A DNA stretch of 40,686 nt from [Clostridium] symbiosum (GCA_021769625.1 JAETSN010000037.1:1-40686), one strand, 5' to 3'; positions 1 to 8,545 are shown, counted from the first letter of the stretch. Notes: generated by a model not told the origin, from the letters alone. Made by a program: numbers and translations.

Positions 1-540
1 AGATGCCTGCATGACCTGTTGGAAGCAGATGAGGAGATGAAGGAATTTATCACCAACTACAGGCTGAACCTGTACGACTGTCATGAGCATGACACATTTG
101 ACGAGTATAAGACAGGACTGCGCCAGTTGTTTGAGGTAGTGCGATACGGCAGAGATAAAAAAGAACTTCAGAGGATCCTGGAAGAGAATAAAGAGATTTA
201 CAGCCGGGTAGACAGCGACACAAGGGAACTGCTTGAGGCAGTGGGAAATGTCCGGATCGGGGAGGAATATGGGACCATTATGGAAAACGGGGAGAGGGGG
301 TACGATATGTGTAAGGCGTTTTTAGATATGAAGCAGGAAGGGATTGAAGAAGAAAGGCTCTCGCATCTGATAGAGACAGTATGCAAGAAGCTTCTGAAAA
401 ATAAACCGGCATCCCTCATTGCGGAGGAGCTGGAGGAAGACCTGCAGGCGGTGGAGAGGGTGATAAGAGCCCAGCGCCGGGCGGGAAGCTATGATGTGGA
501 ACGGATAGGTGAGATGCTGCGGGCAGAACGACAGGAATAG
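1..540 (+). CDS. Rpn-type nuclease/putative transposase, 3' part
   Basis: The frame is open from base 1, so the gene begins outside the window and only about 179 C-terminal residues are seen. A TTG at 19 is an accidental internal codon. The piece contains the FDEYKTGLRQLFEVVRYG and LLEAVGNVRIGEEYG stretches and a charged helical tail that I associate with the Rpn/PD-(D/E)XK nuclease family (recombination-promoting nuclease, often annotated as putative transposase). The nuclease core would lie upstream and is not visible, so activity cannot be judged. It is followed by a good terminator and is not co-transcribed with the next gene. The family call rests on resemblance of the C-terminal half only. 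Confidence 0.6.
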   Translation, partial: RCLHDLLEADEEMKEFITNYRLNLYDCHEHDTFDEYKTGLRQLFEVVRYGRDKKELQRILEENKEIYSRVDSDTRELLEAVGNVRIGEEYGTIMENGERGYDMCKAFLDMKQEGIEEERLSHLIETVCKKLLKNKPASLIAEELEEDLQAVERVIRAQRRAGSYDVERIGEMLRAERQE

Positions 541-590
541 ATAAAAAGAACAACGAGCATCCTTGGAGGAATTTATTCAGTTTTTATGAA

Positions 591-615
591 CGGGTATCGT
601 GAAATACCCGTTTTT
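591..615 (+). terminator. Rho-independent terminator after the Rpn-type gene
   Basis: A 7-bp perfect stem (CGGGTAT / ATACCCG, 591-597 and 604-610) with a 6-nt loop is followed directly by five T. It ends transcription of the partial first gene. A second small palindrome (617-632) follows at once. The rest of 541-728 shows no gene. Confidence 0.75.
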
Positions 616-728
616 GTATGCCGAACGGCATATATTGGCGGTGAGAGAGAGAAAAAGAAAATCTCTCCACTCGATTTTTGAACAAAAATATGTTATAAAA
701 TATACAGCGGAGGAGGCAAGGAAAGACA

Positions 729-1649
729 ATGGGAAACGTACTGCTGCAGTCATGTATCCTGATCATCATCATGATCCTGGGGTACGTCGTAAAAAAGGTG
801 GGATTATTCGATAAGGGGGACTACCGGATCCTGAACAGGCTTGTGATGTATTTTACGCTGCCCTGCGTGATCGTCACGAATTTCACAAAATTTGAATGGG
901 AGAATACCCTGTTTTTTATCCCTCTTCTGGGCATCGGGATCAATGTCCTGATGCAGATCTGCGCGTACCTGTTCTGCAGGAAGAAGGGCGATCAGGAAAA
1001 GATCTTTTATATGCTGAACCTGCCGGGTTTCAGCATGGGTACTTTTGCGCTGCCGTTCATCCAGAATTCCCTCGGGACGGAGGGCGTGGTGGCGGCATGT
1101 ATGTTTGACGCGGGCGGGACGATCATGCCCTCGGGTGCGAGTTTTGTCTGCACCAGCGCCATATTGAAGGAGCGGGAGAGAAAAGAAAAAGTGAACGCGG
1201 CGTTTGTGGGAAAGCGGCTTTTGACATCGCCGCCTTTTCTGACCTATCTGATCATGGTGCCGCTTAAGATCCTGGATATTTCCCTGCCCTCTTTTTTCCT
1301 GTCGTTTACGGGAAAGGTGAGCGATGCCAACACCTTTTTATGCATGCTGATGATCGGCATGATGTTTGAGATGAAGTTCAAGAAGGAACAGTTGAAAGAC
1401 GTTTTGAAACTGCTGACGGCGAGGGTGGTGTTTTCTGCGGCGGCAGCGGCGGTCATTTTATCGTGCAGCTTCGGAACGGAAAGCCTCCGCAAAGCGCTCG
1501 CCATTGTGCTCTTTTCCCCGATCGCGGCGCTGAGCCTGATCTTTACGGACAGGATAAAGGGGGATACGGAGCTGGCGGGATTTGCCAATTCCCTTTCTAT
1601 CGTGCTGAGCATGGTTATTATGACGGCGCTCATGATGTTTCTGGTGTGA
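729..1649 (+). CDS. AEC family transporter
   Basis: A 306-residue, very hydrophobic protein with about ten membrane segments, the usual length for the auxin efflux carrier/malate permease (AEC, Mem_trans) family. It opens with a membrane helix followed by a VKKVGLFDKGDYRILNRLVMY-like stretch, and then LPCVIVTNF, both typical of the family's first repeat. The middle GFSMGTFALPFI and C-terminal helices fit the second half. Such proteins export or exchange small organic anions across the cytoplasmic membrane; the substrate cannot be told. The ATG is preceded by GGAGGAGG at about 709-716. The next gene starts 28 bp downstream on the same strand, so the two may be co-transcribed. Confidence 0.85.
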   Translation: MGNVLLQSCILIIIMILGYVVKKVGLFDKGDYRILNRLVMYFTLPCVIVTNFTKFEWENTLFFIPLLGIGINVLMQICAYLFCRKKGDQEKIFYMLNLPGFSMGTFALPFIQNSLGTEGVVAACMFDAGGTIMPSGASFVCTSAILKERERKEKVNAAFVGKRLLTSPPFLTYLIMVPLKILDISLPSFFLSFTGKVSDANTFLCMLMIGMMFEMKFKKEQLKDVLKLLTARVVFSAAAAAVILSCSFGTESLRKALAIVLFSPIAALSLIFTDRIKGDTELAGFANSLSIVLSMVIMTALMMFLV

Positions 1650-1677
1650 GCGGGAAAAGAAAGGAGAGGATCGGACT

Positions 1678-2583
1678 ATGGGGCCACGATATTTTCATTC
1701 TCTGAAGGAGGCGCTGGAGACGCTTTTTGGAAGCGGCGCAGTCATCGCGAAGACAGAGCGGATATACGGGGGCGATATCAATGAGGCGTACGCCCTGACA
1801 TTGGAAGATGGGCACTGCATTTTCATGAAGACAAACGGCGGGAAGGACGCGTCCTTTTTTGCGGCGGAGGCGGCAGGGCTTGCCGCCATTGCCCGGACAG
1901 GCGCGGTCGGAACGCCGCGGATCCTGGGTTTCGGTGCCGATGCAGGCAGGCTGGGCAGATCCTTCCTGCTGCTGGAGTTTGTCTGTGCAAAGAGAAGGGT
2001 TTCGGATTACTGGGAGACGCTGGGGCGGGAGCTGGCGGCGACGCACAGGGCGGATACGGCGGATCTGGTGCGGAACGGAAGATTCGGCCTTGGTGATGAC
2101 AATTATATCGGCATGCGGCGTCAGGTCAACACGCCCCATGAGAGCTGGATCGCCTTTTTCCGTGACTGCCGTCTGAAACCGCAGTTTGATGCCGCGGCGC
2201 GCTATTTTGACGCGGCGGATATCCGGAGGATCACGCGGCTGATGGATCACCTGGAAGACTTTCTGGCAGAGCCGGAACATCCCTCCCTGCTCCACGGCGA
2301 TCTGTGGGCGGGCAATGTGATGGCGGGGAACGACGGGAAGGCGTGGCTGATTGATCCGGCGGCCTATGTGGGACATGCGGAGGCGGACATCGCCATGACC
2401 GAGTTGTTCGGCGGTTTTCCGGCGGCGTTTTATGGCGCCTACAGGGAGGCGGGAATCTTGCCGCCGGAATATAAGCAGCGCCGCGATCTGTATAATCTGT
2501 ATCATCTTCTGAACCATCTGAACATGTTCGGCAGCGGTTATCTTTCATCCGTTCGGCGGATCGTGGAGCGATATGCGCCGTAG
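1678..2583 (+). CDS. Fructosamine/ketosamine-3-kinase family protein
   Basis: A 301-residue protein, the normal length for the fructosamine-kinase family, a branch of the aminoglycoside-phosphotransferase fold. Visible are the catalytic-loop motif LLHGDLWAGNVM (His206, Asp208, Asn213), the metal-binding IDPAAYVGHAEADIAM block (Asp226) and the N-terminal GGDINEAY phosphate loop at about 31-38. Members phosphorylate sugars attached to amines, so that the glycation adduct falls off, protecting cytosolic proteins or salvaging Amadori compounds. The start follows AAGGAGAGG. It lies 28 bp after the AEC transporter gene, which could hint at uptake and processing of a related compound; this is inference. 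Confidence 0.85.
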   Translation: MGPRYFHSLKEALETLFGSGAVIAKTERIYGGDINEAYALTLEDGHCIFMKTNGGKDASFFAAEAAGLAAIARTGAVGTPRILGFGADAGRLGRSFLLLEFVCAKRRVSDYWETLGRELAATHRADTADLVRNGRFGLGDDNYIGMRRQVNTPHESWIAFFRDCRLKPQFDAAARYFDAADIRRITRLMDHLEDFLAEPEHPSLLHGDLWAGNVMAGNDGKAWLIDPAAYVGHAEADIAMTELFGGFPAAFYGAYREAGILPPEYKQRRDLYNLYHLLNHLNMFGSGYLSSVRRIVERYAP

Positions 2584-2649
2584 TCTGTGCTTTTGCGGTA
2601 AATACATTGAGTGTGAAAAAAAGGCAAAGCATTCTGAATTCATCGAAAT

Positions 2650-2684
2650 TTGATACTCTTTTGATACGCTTGCGTTGTTATAAT
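2650..2684 (+). promoter_or_regulatory. Extended -10 promoter of the MATE/STAS gene run
   Basis: TGTTATAAT at 2676-2684 is a perfect extended -10 box (TGnTATAAT). TTGATA occurs twice upstream (2650-2655 and 2661-2666), but at non-ideal spacings of 23 and 12 bp, so the -35 is uncertain. The start of transcription would be near 2691, about 48 nt before the ATG at 2739. Confidence 0.5.
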
Positions 2685-2738
2685 CATCCTAAGGGTCTGC
2701 ATCCGTCGACAGGCAGGCGAACAGAAGGAACAAAAGAG

Positions 2739-3563
2739 ATGAGCAAAATTTTCCCACTGTTATTAAACAGTATTTTTTTTATAGCCGGCGTCTGCTCCAT
2801 AGCGTTCGAGAGGCCTTTTTTGTGTGCTGCAAGCCTGCTGGCAATTTCCCTTCTCTATATATGGAAGCCCGGGATAAAGAAAATGGAGACGGTTGACGAC
2901 GGGACTAAAGCCAGTGACGGCGGGGCCAAAGCCGCTGATGACAGGGATGTTCGTGAGACAGATCATCAGATAACGGAATTGTCCCTGCGCGTGCAGGAAC
3001 TCACAGAGTCGAACCGGCTGTTGAACGAGGAGATCGACCATCTTAAGGGGGAGCAGGAAACCTGCCTGCATCCGCTTTACTCCTGCCCGCTGACCTCGGC
3101 GTTCCCGATCAATCTGGAAGGTTTTTTTACGGATTATATCAAAGAGCATTTTGACGATTCCAAAAGCGGAGTGCATCCGGAGTTTCACTGTGCCGTGCCA
3201 GAGGCAGAGACGTATCTTTCCGCCGCGGCGCTGGGGATCATCTGCGACAATGTGATCGACAATATGCTCAAGTTCAGCCCGACCGCCCCGGACCGGTATG
3301 GGACGATCTACATCCGGATCACTGATCTTGACGGCAATGTCCTGATCATCTTTAAAAATGAGGGGGAGGGCATCCCGGACCATGAGGCGGCGAGGATCTT
3401 TGATCTGAACTATCAGGGGTCCAACAGGAAATGCGGCAACGGTCTGGGGCTTGCGCAGGTGAACGCCCTTGTGTCGGATTACGGTGGGCGCACATGGGCG
3501 AAGAGTTCCAGAAACACAGGTTTTGCGCTGTATATCCAACTGCCGCCAAAACCGCATTCATAA
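2739..3563 (+). CDS. Membrane HATPase_c protein without histidine domain
   Basis: I start at ATG 2739 (274 residues) rather than the longer frame from 2607, because AGAAGGA lies just upstream and the residues before it are not protein-like. Residues about 1-45 form two membrane helices, about 70-105 a probable coiled coil, and about 160-270 a histidine-kinase-type ATPase domain: N box ICDNVIDNMLKFS, G1 NEGEGIP, G2 GNGLGLAQV. No H box (DHp domain with phospho-accepting His) is visible, so it is not a complete sensor kinase. It heads a closely spaced run with SH3, STAS and MATE-ATPase genes and may be an accessory kinase or anti-sigma-like partner. The exact role is unknown. Confidence 0.7.
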   Translation: MSKIFPLLLNSIFFIAGVCSIAFERPFLCAASLLAISLLYIWKPGIKKMETVDDGTKASDGGAKAADDRDVRETDHQITELSLRVQELTESNRLLNEEIDHLKGEQETCLHPLYSCPLTSAFPINLEGFFTDYIKEHFDDSKSGVHPEFHCAVPEAETYLSAAALGIICDNVIDNMLKFSPTAPDRYGTIYIRITDLDGNVLIIFKNEGEGIPDHEAARIFDLNYQGSNRKCGNGLGLAQVNALVSDYGGRTWAKSSRNTGFALYIQLPPKPHS

Positions 3564-3585
3564 ATTTGGGGAGGATTTATGATCT

Positions 3586-4131
3586 ATGGATAAAAAGAGC
3601 ACACGGATTCTTTTGAGCATCTTACATATCTGCATTCTGGGAGTGTGTATCCTGACGATATACAGCAACAAGCATTCAGGGGTCACTGTCGCCCATGTGT
3701 CGTTTGACACACAGACAGCCGTCACGCCGAAGGAGACGGTGAAGGACAAAGAGACAGAAGCAGATGCAGCGAAAGCGGAAGAACCTGCCGGGGAGGAAAA
3801 GACAGACACAGAGCCGAGGGAAGAGGCAGAACCGGAGATTGCACCGGAGGCCGAGGCGCCGGCAGAGACAGCGGGGGAAGCTGAGGAGGCAGAGGATGAG
3901 GAGATACCGGAGGACACAGCTTTGTATTCTTTCCGTTTTACCGGAAAGAGAAACAAACTGAATATCAGGAGCGCTCCTTCCATGGATGCCGAAATTATCG
4001 CCAAGGTCCCTGTCGGAGGGAGCGGCAGTGTCCTGGAACTGACAGACGAAAGCTGGGTGCGGATAGAATATGACGGTACTGTCGGATATTGCAGCCGCAG
4101 TTGGATCGAACTGCAGGAAATAACGGAATGA
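3586..4131 (+). CDS. Membrane-anchored SH3-domain protein
   Basis: A 181-residue protein with a short cytoplasmic start, one membrane helix (about 8-26), a long acidic Glu/Ala/Pro-rich linker (about 45-110) and a C-terminal bacterial SH3 domain (about 115-177, with LNIRSAPSMDAEIIAKVPVG and WVRIEYDGTVGYCSRSWI). Such domains outside the membrane usually bind peptidoglycan or proteins at the wall. It begins 22 bp after the HATPase gene, and its stop overlaps the first possible ATG of the STAS frame, so the genes are surely co-transcribed. Placement in a regulatory run suggests an extracellular sensing part; this is inference. Confidence 0.75.
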   Translation: MDKKSTRILLSILHICILGVCILTIYSNKHSGVTVAHVSFDTQTAVTPKETVKDKETEADAAKAEEPAGEEKTDTEPREEAEPEIAPEAEAPAETAGEAEEAEDEEIPEDTALYSFRFTGKRNKLNIRSAPSMDAEIIAKVPVGGSGSVLELTDESWVRIEYDGTVGYCSRSWIELQEITE

Positions 4132-4163
4132 CATTATATATAAACGATATGGAGGTCGACAGA

Positions 4164-4463
4164 ATGACAATCAAAAAGAGAGCGGAAGGTGAAAAGATAA
4201 CATTGGAGCTTGAGGGGAGACTGGATACCAGTACGGCGCCGTCTTTGGAGCAGGAGATAAAAGACAGCGTCACCGGGGAGATCAGGGAGCTGATCCTGGA
4301 TTTTAAAGGGCTGCAGTATATTTCGTCTGCCGGGTTGAGAGTGCTTCTCGCGGCACAGAAAAAAATGAACAGGCAGGGAAGCATGGTCGTAAAAAATGCA
4401 AATGATATGGTGACGGAAGTCTTTCAGGTGACAGGATTTATTGATATTCTTACGGTTGAGTAA
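4164..4463 (+). CDS. STAS-domain anti-sigma-factor antagonist
   Basis: A 99-residue STAS protein of the SpoIIAA/RsbV type. I chose ATG 4164 because GGAGGT sits 7 nt upstream; earlier in-frame ATGs at 4128 and 4149 lack this. The conserved phosphorylatable serine lies in the motif DFKGLQYISSAGLRVLL, and LEGRLDTSTAPSLE is the typical first strand and helix. In known systems the unphosphorylated form binds an RsbW-type kinase and frees its client. An RsbW-like domain is encoded at the end of the very next gene, only 25 bp away, making that domain its likely kinase or partner. Confidence 0.85.
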   Translation: MTIKKRAEGEKITLELEGRLDTSTAPSLEQEIKDSVTGEIRELILDFKGLQYISSAGLRVLLAAQKKMNRQGSMVVKNANDMVTEVFQVTGFIDILTVE

Positions 4464-4488
4464 CGGGAAGCCGTCAGAAGATTTTGTT

Positions 4489-6252
4489 ATGGAACGAGAA
4501 CTGCAGAGAAATAAATTTTTCTTAAAAACGGTTTACGGCAGGTATGCCGCCGCTTCCGTCCTCGCCATGCTGGCGACAAGTATGGGCGGGATGATCGACA
4601 CGGTTATCGTGGGGCGATATCTCGGGGAGTCAGGGCTTGCGGCGATGTCGCTGGTCAGTCCGGTGTATCTGATCTATTATACGGTCGGCGCGGTGATCGG
4701 GATGGGGGGCTCCATTGCGGCAAACCTGTATATCGGTAAAAATGATTATGATGCGTACCGCCGGATATTCACATTATCTTTTTGGATGACGATTGCTGTC
4801 TGTGTGTTTATCACGGCGGCTGCACTTGTTTTTTGGGGATTTTTTGTCTCGATGCCCGGCGGGAGCGGCACTGTGCGTGAATACGCGGCGGATTACCTGT
4901 TTTATTACAGTATCGGCGGAAGCGGCACCCTGCTCATTTATATTCCTCTGAATTTTTTGAAGAGCGACGGGAAACCGCGGGCATCGTCCATGCTGTTTTT
5001 GTTGTCCAGCGGGCTTAATGTGGCGCTGACATGGCTTTTTATGTCGCCTGTGTGCGGCATGGGGATAAAGGGAGCGGCGATCGCCACCGGCATATCCATG
5101 AGTCTGACGGCGGCCATAGGTTTTCTCATATTATTTCGCAAAACGCCGAATACGTATCTGGTAAAGACGCGTCCGGAGGCGGGACTGATGAGGAAGATCC
5201 TCGCCTGCGGCAGTCCAAACGGATGCAATAATCTGTTTCAGGCGCTGAAGCTTCTGCTGATCAACGGGGTGCTCCTTGAGATGGGCGCAGCCGCCAGCCT
5301 GCCTGTTTTTTCGCTGGTAAAAAGCGTGTCTGACCTGGTATGTCAGATCATGGTGGGGATCGTGTCGGCGCTGATGCCCATTGTCGGTGTCTATCTGGGG
5401 GAGAAGGATGCGGGGAGCATACGCAGGGTATGCCGCAGGGCCGCATGGATCGGCGGTATCTTTACGTTGTCGGCGTCCGCCCTGACTGCCCTGTTTCCCG
5501 AGGTGTTCTGTTTTCTTTTCAACATTACGGAACTGTCGGCGAGAAGGGGAAGCCGCAGCGCGCTGCTTTGCCTTGCGGCCAGCTTTCTGTTTGCCTTTCC
5601 AAACATCATGCTGTCCGGGTATTTCAACACCATTCAGAGGCCCCTTTTGTCGAATGCCGTTCTGTTTTTGCGTCTGCTGGCTTTTCTGGCGCCGGCAGTT
5701 TTTCTCCTGCGGCGTATATGGGGCGTTGACGGCGTCTGGATGTCGCTTGCGGCGGCGGAGATTATGACGCTTGCGGCGATCTGGCTTGTGGTGCGGGGGA
5801 TACAAAAGTGCTCCCCGGGGCTTGACAGATATCTTCTGGATATGGAAGGCGGAGGGGAGGAGATATCCTTTTCTGTCTGCAATACGGTGGAGGATATCAT
5901 GTTTGCCTCCAACAAGATCACGGACTTTTGCGAATCCGCCGGCCTTTCCGCCAAAAAGACAATGCAGGTCAGTCTGGCGCTGGAGGAGATGCTGACGGTG
6001 ATCATCGAGCACTGCATGGGGGAGAAAAAGGGGCAGTTTATCGATATCCGCATTGTAAAGACGGGCGGGGAGGTGCTGCTGCGCATAAGAAATGCCGGCA
6101 AGATTTTTGATCCTGTCCGTTTTTATGAGGAAAACAAAGACAAAGAGGAGTTGGCGGAGAGGGTGCTGGGCATAAAGATGATCGTGGGGACGGCAAAGGA
6201 CATCGAGTTTCGGGAAACTTTCGGGATGAACAATCTGATGATCCGATTTTGA
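4489..6252 (+). CDS. MATE transporter fused to an RsbW-like ATPase domain
   Basis: A 587-residue fusion. Residues about 1-445 form a 12-helix MATE/DinF-like exporter (MGGMIDTVIVGRYLGESGLAAMSLV near the start is characteristic of the family). Residues about 460-587 form a soluble GHKL ATPase of the anti-sigma kinase type, with the N-box-like SLALEEMLTVIIEH and a final FGMNNLMIRF. ATG 4489 is the first start that leaves a sensible cytoplasmic N-terminus; its ribosome site is weak and translation may be coupled to the STAS gene. Ordinary MATE proteins are about 450 residues and lack the extra domain. Together with the preceding STAS gene this suggests transport coupled to partner-switching regulation. 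Substrate and direction are unknown. Confidence 0.8.
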   Translation: MERELQRNKFFLKTVYGRYAAASVLAMLATSMGGMIDTVIVGRYLGESGLAAMSLVSPVYLIYYTVGAVIGMGGSIAANLYIGKNDYDAYRRIFTLSFWMTIAVCVFITAAALVFWGFFVSMPGGSGTVREYAADYLFYYSIGGSGTLLIYIPLNFLKSDGKPRASSMLFLLSSGLNVALTWLFMSPVCGMGIKGAAIATGISMSLTAAIGFLILFRKTPNTYLVKTRPEAGLMRKILACGSPNGCNNLFQALKLLLINGVLLEMGAAASLPVFSLVKSVSDLVCQIMVGIVSALMPIVGVYLGEKDAGSIRRVCRRAAWIGGIFTLSASALTALFPEVFCFLFNITELSARRGSRSALLCLAASFLFAFPNIMLSGYFNTIQRPLLSNAVLFLRLLAFLAPAVFLLRRIWGVDGVWMSLAAAEIMTLAAIWLVVRGIQKCSPGLDRYLLDMEGGGEEISFSVCNTVEDIMFASNKITDFCESAGLSAKKTMQVSLALEEMLTVIIEHCMGEKKGQFIDIRIVKTGGEVLLRIRNAGKIFDPVRFYEENKDKEELAERVLGIKMIVGTAKDIEFRETFGMNNLMIRF

Positions 6253-6274
6253 CGAGGAATGCGAGGGAAAGTGT

Positions 6275-6943
6275 ATGCTTTTTGTTAACCGCAGAACGGG
6301 ATTTTGCGCGGAGATCGATTTCCGCCTGTTTTGCAGGGGGGACGGCGGGGCATTTCGCCGGTGCGTGGAAGATTTTTACGGGGACGGCTATCCGTACAGG
6401 GAATACCTCGACGAAGAATTTCTTCTGGGAAAGATCGCCGCGGGGGATATGACGGTGCTCTGCGGTGTGACCGATAAAGGGGAGATCGTGAGCACCTCCG
6501 CCCTGTGCATGAGCCGTGAGTTTAAGGGGAGCGCTCTTTTGATGCTGCGCGTGGTAAAACGGGCATACAGGGATATGGGGATCGGAGGGGCGCAGGAAGA
6601 CCGCCTGTTTCAGATCGCCGGGTGGAGCATCCTGAAAAATATTGAGGAGATGCCGAAACTCTCCATCGGCGCGAGATGGCACCATGAGCGCTATTCGGGC
6701 GGAGGCTATCCCGATGCTCTCTCGGGGGAAGAAATACCGGAAGAAGCCCGGATCATCGCCGTTGCCGACAGTTGCGATGCCATGGCGAGCAAGCGGAGCT
6801 ATCGCGACGCGCTCCCCCAAAAGGTCGTGCGGGAAGAGATCGTAAAGGGAAAGGGCACACAGTTTGATCCGGTTTTTGCGGATATTTTCCTTCAGATGAT
6901 CGACAACGATAAGGAATACCGCATGCGGGATAATAGTCTGTAA
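6275..6943 (+). CDS. GNAT / half HD-GYP chimera, probably decayed
   Basis: A 222-residue product. Residues about 1-108 look like the front of a GNAT acetyltransferase, ending at an acetyl-CoA-loop-like RDMGIGGAQ. From about residue 114 the protein abruptly becomes the second half of an HD-GYP phosphodiesterase: GWSILKNIEEMP, then the defining ARWHHERYSGGGYP, then ARIIAVADSCDAMASKRSYR. The first half of an HD-GYP domain, including the HD metal-binding pair, is absent, so c-di-GMP hydrolysis is unlikely. The simplest reading is an in-frame internal deletion (junction near 6600-6625) that joined two former genes. It sits 22 bp after the MATE fusion with a good ribosome site. It could be a pseudogene that is still translated. 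Confidence 0.6.
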   Translation: MLFVNRRTGFCAEIDFRLFCRGDGGAFRRCVEDFYGDGYPYREYLDEEFLLGKIAAGDMTVLCGVTDKGEIVSTSALCMSREFKGSALLMLRVVKRAYRDMGIGGAQEDRLFQIAGWSILKNIEEMPKLSIGARWHHERYSGGGYPDALSGEEIPEEARIIAVADSCDAMASKRSYRDALPQKVVREEIVKGKGTQFDPVFADIFLQMIDNDKEYRMRDNSL

Positions 6944-6949
6944 GCTGCC

Positions 6950-6966
6950 GATCCCGTCACGGGATC
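6950..6966. terminator. Hairpin between convergent genes
   Basis: GATCCCG (6950-6956) and CGGGATC (6960-6966) form a 7-bp stem with a 3-nt loop exactly between two converging genes. The stop codon of pdxT lies in the loop. The T tail is weak on both strands, so termination is plausible but not certain. Confidence 0.4.
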
Positions 6967-7520
6967 ATTTCCAGAAACATCCGGTGGATCCTCCGGTCAG
7001 AGTCCAGTTCGGGATGAAAAGATATAGCCAGTTGATTCTGGCAGCGCACCCCGACGATATTGCCGTCCACTTTCGCCAGAATCTCCACATCCTTTCGGAC
7101 GGATTCGATATAGGGGGCGCGGATGAACGTCATGGGGACATCCTTCATGCCGCCGAAGTCCTGCACCGTATGGAAACTGCCGAGCTGCCTTCCGTAGGCG
7201 TTTCTCCTGACCGTGACGGGCAGGGTCTGAAAGTAAGCGCGCTCGTCGTTGCTGCTCTTTTCCGCTAACAGGATCAGACCGGCGCAGGTGGCAAACACCG
7301 GCAGGCCGCCGCGGATCTTATCCCGCAGCGGCTCAAACATATCCAGTTCCCTCAAAAGCTTGCCCTGGGCGGTGCTTTCGCCGCCGGGCAGGATCAGCCC
7401 CTCAAAAGGTTCTGACAGATCTTCTTTTTTCCGGAGCTCAAAGCATTCCGCCCCCAGTTCCCGCAGAATCCGTTCGTGTTCGTAAAAAGCGCCCTGCAGC
7501 GCGAGTACCGCGATCCTCAT
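6957..7520 (-). CDS. pdxT: Pyridoxal 5'-phosphate synthase glutaminase subunit
   Basis: PdxT hydrolyses glutamine and passes ammonia to PdxS for vitamin B6 (PLP) synthesis in the cytosol. The 187 residues match the family's length. The class-I amidotransferase triad is present: Cys79 in FATCAGLIL, and His169 and Glu171 in ISFHPELD. The LILPGGEST oxyanion strand and the APYIE loop are also intact. The start is only 2 bp after the pdxS stop, so the two are translated from one message and form the usual PdxS12/PdxT12 complex. Confidence 0.96.
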   Translation of the reverse strand: MRIAVLALQGAFYEHERILRELGAECFELRKKEDLSEPFEGLILPGGESTAQGKLLRELDMFEPLRDKIRGGLPVFATCAGLILLAEKSSNDERAYFQTLPVTVRRNAYGRQLGSFHTVQDFGGMKDVPMTFIRAPYIESVRKDVEILAKVDGNIVGVRCQNQLAISFHPELDSDRRIHRMFLEMIP

Positions 7521-7522
7521 AT

Positions 7523-8419
7523 TTATTTCCCTCTCTCCGCCATCAAAAGTTCGATCTCCTGTTCGTTGATGCCGACCATCGCCTCGCCCAGATCTTCGGA
7601 CAGGGAAGCGATCAGCTTTGCATCGGTGTAGTTGGCGACTGCCTGCACGATGGCGGAAGCTCTCTTGGCCGGATCGCCGGATTTGAAGATGCCGGAGCCC
7701 ACAAAGACGCCCTCCGCGCCGAGCTGCATCATCAGGGCGGCATCCGCCGGAGTCGCCACGCCGCCCGCGGCAAAGTTGACGACGGGGAGCTTCCCGTTTT
7801 CATGGACATAGGTTACCAGTTCATAGGGGACCCGGAGTTCTTTCGCCTCCTCGTAAAGTTCGTCCTCCCGCATGGAAGTGATCTTCGCAATCTCCTGATT
7901 CATCCTGCGCATATGGCGGACTGCCTGTATCACGTCGCCGGTGCCGGGCTCGCCCTTTGTCCGGATCATGGCAGCCCCCTCGCTGATCCTGCGCAGGGCC
8001 TCGCCGAGATCTTTGGCGCCGCAGACAAAAGGCACTTTAAACTTTGTCTTATCGATATGGAACACATCGTCCGACGGGGAGAGCACTTCGCTCTCGTCGA
8101 TATAATCGATCTCGATGGCTTCGAGGATCTGCGCCTCCACGAAATGCCCGATCCGGCATTTCGCCATCACGGGAATGGAGACCGCCTCCTGAATCCCGCG
8201 GATCATCTTCGGATCGCTCATCCTGGACACGCCGCCCGCTGCCCGGATATCCGCCGGGATCCTCTCCAACGCCATCACCGCACAGGCGCCGGCCTCCTCC
8301 GCGATCCTCGCCTGCTCCGGCGTCGTCACATCCATAATGACCCCGCCCTTCAACATCTGGGCGAGCTGCTTATTCAGCTGATATCTCTCCTGATATTCCT
8401 GATATTTTTCCTCTGCCAT
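7523..8419 (-). CDS. pdxS: Pyridoxal 5'-phosphate synthase lyase subunit
   Basis: PdxS builds PLP from ribose 5-phosphate, glyceraldehyde 3-phosphate and ammonia. It is 298 residues, about the normal length, and very well conserved. Asp30 (GGVIMDV), Lys87 ([10 protein letters not shown]) and Lys155 ([10 protein letters not shown]) correspond to the catalytic Asp and the two active-site lysines of the B. subtilis enzyme, shifted by six. AAGGAGG precedes the ATG. The divergent neighbour is a MocR-type regulator of the PdxR group, the usual controller of this operon. Confidence 0.97.
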   Translation of the reverse strand: MAEEKYQEYQERYQLNKQLAQMLKGGVIMDVTTPEQARIAEEAGACAVMALERIPADIRAAGGVSRMSDPKMIRGIQEAVSIPVMAKCRIGHFVEAQILEAIEIDYIDESEVLSPSDDVFHIDKTKFKVPFVCGAKDLGEALRRISEGAAMIRTKGEPGTGDVIQAVRHMRRMNQEIAKITSMREDELYEEAKELRVPYELVTYVHENGKLPVVNFAAGGVATPADAALMMQLGAEGVFVGSGIFKSGDPAKRASAIVQAVANYTDAKLIASLSEDLGEAMVGINEQEIELLMAERGK

Positions 8420-8451
8420 TATAAAATCCTCCTTATGTTATATTTATTTAT

Positions 8452-8482
8452 ATTATATTTATATTTTTGAATTGCTTTGCAA
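8452..8482 (-). promoter_or_regulatory. Possible pdxST promoter
   Basis: On the minus strand TTGCAA (8482-8477) is followed after 19 bp by TATAAT (8457-8452). The spacing is longer than ideal and the region is A/T-rich, so this is tentative. An AATGGT/ACCATT inverted repeat lies just upstream at 8482-8503 and could be a regulator site. Confidence 0.35.
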
Positions 8483-8545
8483 ATGGTGTCTGGTAAAACC
8501 ATTACTAAAGCAAACTAATACAAAAGACAAAAGGAAACAAACACC

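Noticed and set aside
678-706. TTGAAC-17-TATACA promoter before the AEC gene
   Set aside because: It would start transcription within the ribosome site at about 713, so it is unlikely to make a usable message.
2607-2738. N-terminal extension of the orphan HATPase protein
   Set aside because: It runs over the promoter at 2650-2684, has no ribosome site and reads as non-protein sequence.
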